Source: Semisulcospira habei (taxonomy: Eukaryota > Mollusca > Gastropoda > Semisulcospiridae). Taken from it: 64,000 nt of DNA. Positions 56,392 to 64,000 of the stretch are shown piece by piece. Under the pieces are notes generated by a model. The model was not told where the DNA came from, searched no databases, and saw nothing but the letters and a program-made list of their open reading frames with translations. Numbering within the stretch: position 1 is the stretch's first letter; each line of letters opens with the position of its first letter. The DNA is taken from NCBI GenBank assembly GCA_036245525.1, contig BTPG01000001.1:224716545-224780544 (forward strand), written 5' to 3'. The position numbers and the translations under genes were made by a program.

Positions 56392-59300
56392 TGCATCATT
56401 GTCATTGTTATTGTTATTATTATTTGGGATAAAAAGTGAAAGCACACACAAAGAGAGACAACACTTGACCAAAACAACAGAAATAAACACTTGATCCGAA
56501 TGATTATCTCCCACTCATCTTTCTTTCCCCGACTGACATGTGATGACACGACAACACTTTTTTGTGCACTTAACTCTTAGGCGGTCAATAGCGCTTTATG
56601 TCATGAATCACCTCAAAAAGAGGCGCTACAGGCAGCCAAAGTGTTAAACCTATTCAGCTCTGTAACGCAATGAACAGCAGGGCAAGGATCAATCATTATT
56701 GTTCAAAGTTAATGGATTGTTCCTTCGTCGGAGTCAATGTTAACACTTTGGGTGTCGGTAGCGGTTTTAGTCGCGATGATTTCTGCAGGAGTCATCGCGA
56801 CTAAAACTGCTACCGGCAATCAAAGGGTTAATTATGAGCCCGCATAACTGTTAACCCAATAGTGCATACAGCCACCGGTACTGTAAACAGTACCGGTGGC
56901 TGCATGCAAAAGGAGTTAAACTCCTTTTCTACGGCCCCACCTGGGTCTGCCCTGGGGGACTTGGGTGGGGTTAACTACTTTTTAGTTGCCAGGGTCACCC
57001 TGGTCAACCCCACAGGGTGGGTTTCCTTTCTATTCTGGGGCATGTGATTCTGTCCATTCACCTGTATTTGTTTTTTGTTTTTTTTAAACTCTCCCTACTG
57101 TCTGCGCTGCCTGTAGCTCTTGATATTGGATGCATGTTGCTAAATGGTCTTGGCTTTATCTAGGCCCCATGTCGTAGGTTTATTTAACGTATTGGACCGG
57201 CTGGCGACATACATTCAATATTCTGTTTAGTTGTTGTTTTCACAAGCAGTGCAGGCACGTCCTGAGAAAGCCTTGTTGCTGTCGGGACGTTAAGCAATGT
57301 ACAATCAATCAAACCTTTTCTACGTTATGACAAGAAAACTAACTGACCTGTAACCATCGGATAAAGAGCTCAGCTTCGGGAAAGGTCTCGTATCCGTTCC
57401 CGCCGATCATATCGGGCAAGACAAACGGGTAGCCGATCAGCCCAAAGGTCAGCGCGCAAGGGATGATGGTCTTGATAGCGCGATGGTAGCCCCAGTTGGT
57501 CTGGCGGTCCAACATACGGACCATGACAGGTTTGTCCTGGGTTCGAGACCCCACCCGAACCTCCTGCGCCCGAATGTCCATGTCAGATCTGACAACAAAA
57601 AAATACATGGGGGTTGCTCTTTGGTTTTGGAGCTTAACTCATTTAGACCCGACACACAGCAGCAAGATATGGATCGACCGTGATAGTTCAAGAAAAAAAC
57701 GTGAAACGTTTAGGGCTTAACGTTTTTTGTCCACCACGAAGGTGATTTCAAAGACGGGGCACCGAAAAGAGGTCTGTACAAATTTTGACCCCATCTGGGT
57801 TCGAACCCACAACCTTTCGGACGATAGTCCAACGCTCTACCAACTGAGCTTCCCAGCTCCCCAATGATAGTTGAAGGGTGGTGCCAGAATAACTTGGCGC
57901 CCATAGGCAAAGAAGGGGCAGAAGACACAAGCAGATAGATAACAACTGAAAATGACCAAAGGCGAGGTGATTGGCTCAGAAAGTGACAGGGATCACCAAT
58001 TTGGGTGTGCATGTGCAAACCGAAATTGAAAAAAATAATTAACCTTTTGCGTGTCGGTAGAGGTTTCTGTAGCGATGATTCCCGCAGGAATCATAGCGAC
58101 AGAAACCGCTACCGACATGCAAAGGGTTCAATAAACAAATTGTGCCCCAATGCCGAAAAATACAAAATGCGAACTATTAACCTTGTATTGGCTGGAGTAG
58201 GTCACTTTATAGCTTATTATAAACTCGTTAAATCTTTGGTTTCAATCCGAGAGTTACCTGTACGCCATGTCGACATAGGCCTGGCTGTATTCAGCTGGAC
58301 TCGAGATGGGCGCGGAAGGCGAGTACGTGTTCGGCAGCCAGTTGACCTCGCCTGCGTCAAATTTAAATGATGTCACGTTGTACACGTCACGCAGGCGTCG
58401 CGTCTGGTTGAGGTACCATTCCACTGCCTCCTGATTGGTCGCGTCCAAGATGAACGCTTCGCCGTTCCACCACGACACAAGGGCAGGTAACTGGCTGTCA
58501 ACGGCTGATGGAGAATAATTGCACACTATGGAGATGGTTCAAAGGTTGCTTGTTGAATTTGTATGACAAACGTTTTGTGGACCCCAACAGGAAGCTCCAT
58601 GGCTGTCCAGATTAATTAAGATGGAATATACAAGTCGTTACCAAATAATGACTATAGTCATTATTTGCTAACGACTTGTAGATTTCAGCAAAAATGTCGT
58701 CAGGATCACAGCTCGCAACAGTTCAAGGAGCCGGAGAGAAGGAATAAGCAATATTAACCCCTTCACTGTCAGTGGACGCTAACTGTGTTTCGGAAATATG
58801 TGTGAACCCATATTGCCCTAACACACTACAGCAGAAATATGGATCGACCATGATAATTCAAGGGTAGTGCCAGATTGGCCTGTATCATGGTCGATCCATC
58901 TTACTGCAACTGGTACTTAGTCGTAATGTGTCACTTACACAATTTGAGAAATGCTGCAGTGGGGTTAAATGGGTCAAATCAACCTCTGTTCAACTCGTTC
59001 GAGACGGGCCGCATACGGACACGCGGCGTAATCATTCGAGACGAGCGCAAACGGGATACGCGGCGCAAGCCGCGTATCCGTATGAGGCCCGTCTCGAATG
59101 AGTTAAAGAGCCCGAGTCGTCCAAGAAATATAGTCTTACATCGGTGTTTAGGTGATACTGAGAATCTCACTCAAGTGGTTTTAAACCCTTATCCTACGAG
59201 CGAATGCGAGTAGGATAAAGTTTTAAGACCACGCGAGTGAGATTCTCAGTTTCACTTAAACACCGATGTATAAATCTATTTCTCTCTCACCTTTTTCTTG

Positions 59301-62300
59301 GCAAAAAATCAGATGTGTGTTGGTTTTCGGCACGCGCCTAACCGCAATACAGCCGCCATTGTGTCTTTGGCAAATAGCATGACGTCATTTATTTTGTAAT
59401 GTGAAGTGGATATTTTGGATGTCAGAAAAATAACCCTACATGATGGCGTAATAACGCAATACATGACGCCAATGTGCCAGTCGTGAGCTGAAAGTAGGTC
59501 AAGTCTCAATTCGTGTGTGCCCGTGCCTTTTTATTGACCAGATCTTCTACAAGACAATATGTGCACACGTGTCCGTTCACGCACCAAGGCTGTATTGGAC
59601 ACGTGTGTGATACCGCGTTTCCGCTCAATGGTAGCAAAAACAAAGAGGTGTGTAAGAACCATGAATACAAAATGGATTCAGGAGAAGGCGTAGATCTATA
59701 TCTCTTGCAGTATGATGGTGTTCAATTTCTCTCGGCAGATCTCTCTTGGCTTGACTTCGCGAACGAAGATTTTATAGGAGTTGCCCACGACGTCTGCAGG
59801 CTTGTTCGTGGCTGCGGAGGCCAATCCGGGACAGGCAGGTTCGACCGCAGTGGCTGCAGGGGGAGGTATGGCCAGGGTTCTGAGTTGCGGCATCTCTGTT
59901 TTTCCTCCTGAGCCGCTTGTCCTTAAGGCTAGCTCTGCGAGAGTCCTCAAAGGAGACAGCTGCCTTGTAAATGGTGGAGCGCCAGGTGTCACGGTCCACA
60001 GCAAGTGAAGACCACTGGTGGTGGTCGATTTGGCAGGCACTAAGTGACTTCTTGAGACAGTCTTTGTATCTCTTCTTTGGTGCCCCTCTGTCACGGTGTC
60101 CAGTAGCAAGCTCGCCGAACAGGGTGATCTTTGGTAGGCGATGATCCTCCATCCTGGAGACATGCCCCGCCCAGCGGAGCTGTGTCCGCAGCAGCAAAGC
60201 CTCGATGCTCACAGTTTTAGCCTGTTCAAGGACCTCGACGTTGGTGACATAATCACTCCAGTGAATGCCCATGATGGTGCGCAGGCAGCGCTGGTGGAAG
60301 CGTTCGAGGAGTCGTAGTTGGCTGCGGTAGAGGGCCCAGGACTCGGAACCATACAGCAGGGTGGTGAGGACCACAGCTCTGTACACGCTGATCTTGGTGC
60401 CTGTTTTCAGCTGTTGATTGTGCCACACCCGCTTGAAAAGTCGCCCGAAAGCGCTGTTCGCTTTTGCCAGCCTGCTGTCAGGCTCCTTGTCCAGCTTGGT
60501 GTCCGACGTGATAATGCAGCCAAGGTAAGTAAACTGGTGCACTGACTTTAGTTCAGACTCGCCAATGGTGATGTGAGGAGGGCGATACACTGTCTTGGGT
60601 GCCGGCTGATGGAGGACCTCTGTCTTTTTCAGACTGACCTCGAGTCCAAAGAGCTGGGCAGCGTCTGCGAAGCAGTACGTGATGCGCTGCAGGGCTCTCT
60701 CTGTGTGTGCAACGAGGGCAGCGTCATCAGCAAAAAGCAGCTCACGAATCAGTTGGTCTAGGGTTTTCGTGTGGGCCTGCAGTCGTCTGAGGTTGAACAG
60801 GCTGCCATCGAGACGATACCTGATGTACACTGCATCGTCATCATCGAGGTCCACTGTGGCCTGCTTCAAAAAAAGATGGTGAAGAGGGTCGGTGCCAGCA
60901 CGCAGCCCTGCTTTACGCCGTTGAGAATAGGGAATGGTTCTGAGAGGTCATTGTGGAGTCTGACCTGGCCTTGCTGGTCCTCGTGTAGCCGGACAATCAT
61001 GCTGAGGAATTTTGGGGGACAGCCAAGTCGCTCCAGGATCTGCCACATGCCTTGCCTGCTCACAGTGTCGAACGCTTTTGTTAGGTCGACAAACGTTACG
61101 TACAGCCCTTTGTTCTGCTCGCGGCACTTCTCCTGAAGCTGTCTCAGCATAAAGACCATATCGGTGGTGCTCCTGTTTGCTCTGAAGCCACACTGGCCCT
61201 CTGGGAGGTGGTCTTCAGCGATGGCAGGTACCAGCCGATTCAGGAGCAGCTTGCAAGAATTTTCCCAGCAATGGACAGCAGGGTAATTCCCCGATAGTTG
61301 GAACAGTCAGACTTCTCGCCTTTGTTCTTGTACAGGGTGATAACGACAGCATCACGGAGATCCTTTGGTAGTGTTCCTTCCTCCCAGCAGCAGAGAAAGA
61401 GGTCATGGAGCTTGTTGTGCAGTGCTGTGCCTCCATGTTTCCATATCTCTGGCGGTATTCCATCAATGCCTGCTGCTTTGCCACTCTTGAGCTGGTGGAT
61501 GGCTGTGAGGGTCTCTTCAGCGGTGGGCGGTTCGTCCAATTCAACCTTTACTGGGAGTTGTGGGATTTGTAGGACGACTGCTTCTTGAACAGTGCACTCA
61601 GCGCTGAGGAGGCTCTGAAAGTACTCCGACCAGCGGTTCAAGATGGGGGTATTATCTGTGAGGAGTGCCTGGCCATTCGCGCTTCGCAGGGGAATTTGTA
61701 CCAGGTGCCTGGGGCCATACACTGCTTTCAGTGCTTTGTAGAAGCCCCTGTAGTCACCATTGTCAGCGCAAAGCTGGGTCCTCTGTGCAAGTCTGGTCCA
61801 CCACTCACTCTGGAGATCTCTGAGCTTGCGCTGGAGACTGCTGCAGACGAGGCGGAAGGCAGACTTCTTCACAGGGCAGGAAGGCTGGGCTAGGTGGGCC
61901 TGATGGGCGGCTCTTTTTTTTTTTGCTAGGTGTTCTTGGATCTCATCGTCGTTTTCGTCAAACAAGTCTTTATTCTTCTTTCTAGCGAAACCCAAGACTT
62001 CTGCAGAGGATTTTGCAATAGCAGTTTTCAGTTGTTCCCAGAGTGTTTCAGGGGAGGAGTCTGCTGGGTCCTCTGTGGCTTTGAGCCTGCGCTGTAAATC
62101 TGTCTGAAAGGCAGCTTTAACGTCGTCACGCTGAAGGCTGGCAACATCAAGCTTTTTCTTGGGGGGCCCCCATTTCTTGGGTTTTGGCTTGACGTGGAGC
62201 CTGAGTTTACAGCGGACAAGGCGGTGGTCAGTGTGGCACTCTGCGCTGGGCATCACTCTGGTGAGGAGGACGTCACTGCGGTCCCTCTGACGCACTAGGA

Positions 62301-63356
62301 CATAGTCGATAAGGTGCCAGTGTTTGGAGCGAGAATGCATCCAGGTGGTCTTTCGGCTGTCCTTTTGCTGAAATAAGAATAGACAGAGAGACAGACAGGC
62401 AGAGAAGAAATTTCCTTCTTTTTCTGTGGGGGAAGGGGGGTGGTTGGGGGGTGGGGGGTGGTAGAGGTTGCTCACAATACCTTTAATGACGTATCCTTTT
62501 TTGGCCGCGTATTGTCCCGCCTGAGAGTCAAGGTTGAAGAAGGGGTGGAGCCACACAGTCACTCTGAAGCCGAGCTTTGTCAAGTCCCTGATCATGCCCG
62601 TGGCATCAGGAAACTTCTCTTTGTTGAAGTCCATGTCCCCGTACTTTGGTGTCCAGTCATCGTCTATCTCCAGCTGGGAGTACGGAAACTGGTTGTCGCG
62701 AATTTGGTGAGCAAACTCTAGCACTTTGCTTTGATTGACAGCAGCCTTGTAAATGGCCCAAGTCGACCAGATGGGACCACTAAAAAGATCAACAGCAGGG
62801 ATATCGCTTGGTTTGGACACGTGCTGAGCGAACATGTGGTTGTGAACAACTCTGACGTCACGACCTTGACAGATCTGATATCGCAGAGTTGGGGGAGATT
62901 TGTTTCTGTTGAAGTAAGGGTATTGATCGTATTTGGCTACCAGGCAGATGAGACCATCGCCGCCCTGGTTAAAGCTTAGGTGGAGCGGGACATCTGGGTA
63001 CACAAAAATCCCGAAACCGTTTGAGGAAACGAAAAGCGGTTCTATGACGTCACCATATGCATGTAGTCCCTCTTCAAACGCGTCACCGGTTACATACGGC
63101 GCAAGTTTCACCTGAATTCTGTTCATGGGCCAGTATTGATTGTGATCTTCAAATCCGCCGTACCAGTACGCATGCGTGAGGCTGTAGCAGTCCCGCAAGA
63201 TCTGAGACACACATGCACGTGCATTCCATGTGACGTCATAGCATTCTACGTCAGAAGTGTCGTCAGCATGGCGTGTGATGCGGAGGTCCCTGTCCCCGGG
63301 CCAGGAATAGCAGAGTTCGGAGTCAGACGATGTGCTGCACTTCGTCGCATTTATAC
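55194..63356 (-). CDS. GH31 family glycosidase, MYORG-like, copy 2 (exons 2-6, partial)
   Basis: Second gene of the tandem pair. Exons 63356-62481, 58504-58258, 57588-57348, 56258-56069 and 55426-55194 (1787 nt) have the same phases and borders as copy 1. Exon 1 with the membrane anchor must lie right of the window. The catalytic motifs SFKFDAGE and MVRMLDRQTNWG are intact and no frameshift or early stop is seen. Differences from copy 1: GGNGYETFPEAE without the Cys-containing insertion, one residue fewer at SWWNGEAF, APT instead of APR before the conserved Asp, and a C-terminus QRVAQTVIIG. Retention of all catalytic residues suggests both copies are active, perhaps with different substrates. 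A LINE fills most of the intron between exons 2 and 3. Confidence 0.92.
55485..55553. repeat. Family D hairpin, copy D8
   Basis: Well-paired copy in the last GH31 copy 2 intron: TGTGCTGGTCTGTGATTTTT / AATCGCAGACCAGCACACT. Unit 1 has no counterpart at this position. Confidence 0.82.
55776..55866. repeat. Family B palindromic element, copy B12
   Basis: Strong hairpin with GATTCCGACAGGAATCATCG tip; left TTAA 55776-55779, right end GGGTTCA. Confidence 0.9.
55880..55995. repeat. Family C palindromic element, copy C17
   Basis: CCGTCCAAGGAACATGGACA, shortened core CATAGCTCATGAGGATC, then TCTCTTGCAGATGCATCG. Confidence 0.72.
56069..56258 (-). CDS. GH31 copy 2, exon 5
   Basis: 190 nt, phase 0 in and 1 out. 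It encodes VNTFLPFIQFSYGPWVYNDT and PIVRPLWWIAPT. Confidence 0.92.
56325..56425. repeat. (ATT)n microsatellite
   Basis: Two ATT runs split by CATT, in the intron between exons 4 and 5. Confidence 0.93.
56570..56713. repeat. Family B (B13) joined to family A left half (A22)
   Basis: B13 has TTAA at 56570-56573 and 56644-56647; the latter also begins the family A fragment TTAAACCTATTCAGCTCTG. The same pair lies at 38041-38180 in unit 1. Confidence 0.8.
56740..56831. repeat. Family B palindromic element, copy B14
   Basis: Near-perfect copy, TTAA 56740-56743 and 56828-56831. Confidence 0.92.
56851..56922. repeat. TTAA-ended palindrome, singleton family
   Basis: TTAACCCAATAGTGCATACA at left, GCATGCAAAAGGAGTTAA at right, perfect core CCACCGGTACTGTAAACAG / complement. 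A diverged relative is at 41923-41965 (TTAACCCCTTGTGCCGCTGG). Confidence 0.8.
57348..57588 (-). CDS. GH31 copy 2, exon 4 (acid/base region)
   Basis: 241 nt, phase 2 in and 0 out, acceptor TTGTTGTCAG. It encodes VGSRTQDKPVMVRMLDRQTN and GGNGYETFPEAELFIRWLQ. It is 21 nt shorter than copy 1. Confidence 0.92.
57634..57908. repeat. Family A element (A23) split by a SINE
   Basis: The left end TTAACTCATTTAGACCCGAC (57634) to TGATAGTTCAAG is followed, after the SINE, by TGATAGTTGAAGGGTGGTGC to the GGCGCCCATAGG tip. The right arm is missing. Confidence 0.8.
57693..57864 (-). mobile_element. tRNA-derived SINE
   Basis: On the minus strand it starts GGGGAGCTGGGAAGCTCAG, with an A-box-like GCTCAGTTGGTAGAGC and a B box GGTTCGAACCC. 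A non-tRNA body (CACCTTCGTGGTGGACAAAA) follows and ends in a T-rich tail. The 12-bp TGATAGTTCAAG (57681-57692) and TGATAGTTGAAG (57865-57876) are target duplications with one mismatch. It inserted into the left stem of a family A element. Confidence 0.87.
58039..58130. repeat. Family B palindromic element, copy B15
   Basis: Near-perfect copy with tip GATGATTCCCGCAGGAATCA; left TTAA 58039-58042, right end GGGTTCAA. It is in the short intron between GH31 exons 3 and 4. Confidence 0.9.
58258..58504 (-). CDS. GH31 copy 2, exon 3 (nucleophile region)
   Basis: 247 nt, phase 1 in and 2 out. It encodes QLPALVSWWNGEAFILDATN and SFKFDAGEVNWLPNTY. Confidence 0.92.
58624..58684. repeat. Singleton perfect palindrome
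   Basis: ACAAGTCGTTACCAAATAAT faces ATTATTTGCTAACGACTTGT around GACTATAGTC. It is absent at the matching position of unit 1. Confidence 0.78.
58803..58977. repeat. Family A palindromic element, copy A24
   Basis: Counterpart of A16 (44587-44802) in the same intron. The hairpin tip is deleted (GCCAGATTGGCCTGTATCAT). Confidence 0.82.
58989..59104. repeat. Family F palindromic element, copy F3, with internal duplication
   Basis: TCAACTCGTTCGAGACGGGC at left, GCCCGTCTCGAATGAGTTAA at right (TTAA 59101-59104). The left arm is partly duplicated (CATTCGAGACGAGCG at 59034). Confidence 0.82.
59139..59268. mobile_element. TA-flanked palindromic MITE
   Basis: 130-bp near-perfect palindrome: CATCGGTGTTTAGGTGATAC at left, complement CACTTAAACACCGATG at right, with TA on both sides (59137-59138, 59269-59270). 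Absent from unit 1. A TA duplication suggests a Tc1/mariner-like or similar source. Confidence 0.78.
59680..59738. repeat. Family C fragment at LINE 3' end, copy C18
   Basis: GGCGTAGATCTATATCTCTT then GCAGTATGATGGTGTTCAAT and TTTCTCTCGGCAG. It stops where the LINE begins. Confidence 0.65.
59739..62375 (-). mobile_element. Non-LTR retrotransposon in GH31 copy 2 intron, nearly open
   Basis: 5'-truncated LINE on the minus strand. The end of the endonuclease (HLIDYVLVRQRD, HTDHRLVRCKL, near 62330-62200) is followed by a linker and reverse transcriptase: SGKAAGIDGIPPEIWKHGG, CSNYRGITLLSIAGKIL, YVTFVDLTKAFDTVSRQGMW, GVKQGCVLAPTLFTIFF and catalytic FADD (LLFADDAALVAHTE). The C-terminus has HVSRMEDHRLPK, GAPKKRYKDCLKK and a CCHC/HC-type finger CSHCGRTCLSRIGLRSHEQAC. 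Two frame breaks are seen, near 61250 and in a 7-T run at about 60871. It has few other lesions, so it is a fairly recent insertion. The clade is not assigned. Confidence 0.82.
62481..63356 (-). CDS. GH31 copy 2, exon 2
   Basis: 876 nt, acceptor CCCTTCAAG, donor AAAG/GTATTG, same length and phases as copy 1 exon 2. It encodes INATKCSTSSDSELCYSWPG to KKGYVIK. Confidence 0.93.
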
Positions 63357-63412
63357 CTTGAAGGGAAAGAAAGAAAAGGAAACAAGATAGGAGCCCAACT
63401 TTGTTTTTGTTG

Positions 63413-63504
63413 TTAACCCTTTGGCTGTTGATAGCGGTCTTCGTCGCGATGATTCCTGTAGGAAACATAGCGACAAAAACCGCTACCGACAGAGAAAGGG
63501 TTAA
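63413..63504. repeat. Family B palindromic element, copy B16
   Basis: TTAA 63413-63416 and 63501-63504; 56 bp upstream of GH31 copy 2 exon 2, inside the first intron. Tip GATGATTCCTGTAGGAAACA. Confidence 0.9.
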
Positions 63505-64000
63505 GCTAATCCTTCTGATCCATCTCTCTCCACCCTAACCCGCCCCTCCCTCTGGTCCACACACACTGGCACACACAAACACAAACACAGATGGACATAC
63601 GGCGCGGTGCGCCAGTGATACGTTCTGTGGTTTGGCGAAGCGGCAGTCATTCTAAAGAAGAATCGAAACACAAGCATAGAAAAGACGTAACGATAAGCTT
63701 TGCGTCCTGGCATTGTTAGTTCCACAACGCCGCGACACATTGACTAAATTGACCTTATCCAGTTGTCAGTACATGGGTTTCCCCCCCCCCCCCCCCCTAT
63801 TTTTGTAGGGGAGTTAAGTTTAGAGGGGTGACGGGGATTAGTTAGTCACCGGACGTAAGTATAGCATAGGTGAGTTATTTTGGCCTTTACCCGGGGGAAT
63901 TGTTGAAATGCGAGAATACGAAGGGCGGCGCGACGCACGTGATCGCTCAGTCTGCGCGATCGGGTGGTCCCTGTTTCACGTGTTTTAACATCGAACATTT
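63505..64000. other. First-intron sequence of GH31 copy 2
   Basis: No exon is recognised. It has a C-run at 63781-63797. The anchor exon of copy 2 is expected further right. Confidence 0.5.

Noticed and set aside
57793..57862. tRNA gene on the minus strand
   Set aside because: It has A and B boxes, but the anticodon stem does not pair well. It continues into a SINE body with target duplications, so it is a SINE head.

Overview
The window is animal nuclear DNA. It has spliced genes with GT-AG introns, long CA/GA/ATT microsatellites, LINEs, a tRNA-derived SINE, an LTR retrotransposon and very many short palindromic elements. The Toll-like receptor, the duplicated MYORG-like glycosidases and the repeat style suggest a lophotrochozoan, most likely a gastropod mollusc. 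That assignment is inference, not proof.

Layout. (1) 500-8541, plus strand: the 3' part of a single-pass receptor gene with two 8-cysteine EGF-like exons, a transmembrane exon (with a tandemly duplicated, phase-compatible second copy) and a cytoplasmic tail. (2) About 11.35-13.69 kb: a non-LTR retrotransposon whose 5' part is inverted against its 3' part, as in twin priming. (3) 14059-22570: a complete, very young Ty3/gypsy LTR retrotransposon with a 5-bp target duplication and a tRNA-Leu primer site. Its integrase lies upstream of reverse transcriptase, as in the Gmr1 group. Two in-frame stops and one frameshift break its coding region. (4) 27392-30292, plus strand: an intronless Toll-like receptor ORF of 966 residues whose start lies 10 bp after a palindromic element. 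(5) 36078-48562, minus strand: a complete six-exon GH31 glycosidase gene (697 residues, MYORG-like). (6) 55194-63356, minus strand: exons 2-6 of a second, closely similar GH31 gene; its first coding exon is beyond the window. Genes 5 and 6 form a tandem segmental duplication that includes 3' flank and several shared intronic repeats. Two further LINEs sit in their introns.

The most striking property is the repeat landscape. More than 75 hairpin-forming elements of several families (A, B, C, D, E, F, K and singletons, as named here) are spread over the window. Families A, B, C, F and K differ inside but share one architecture: TTAA at both ends, then CYC plus a short T-rich motif, then a long palindrome. 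This points to a set of non-autonomous elements using a TTAA target, as piggyBac-type transposases do. Several neighbours share a single TTAA. Individual copies touch gene structure: one ends 10 bp before the TLR start codon, and one supplies a possible splice acceptor for the duplicated transmembrane exon. Coordinates of eroded repeats are approximate to about 5-10 bp. One ambiguous base (n) is at 34147.
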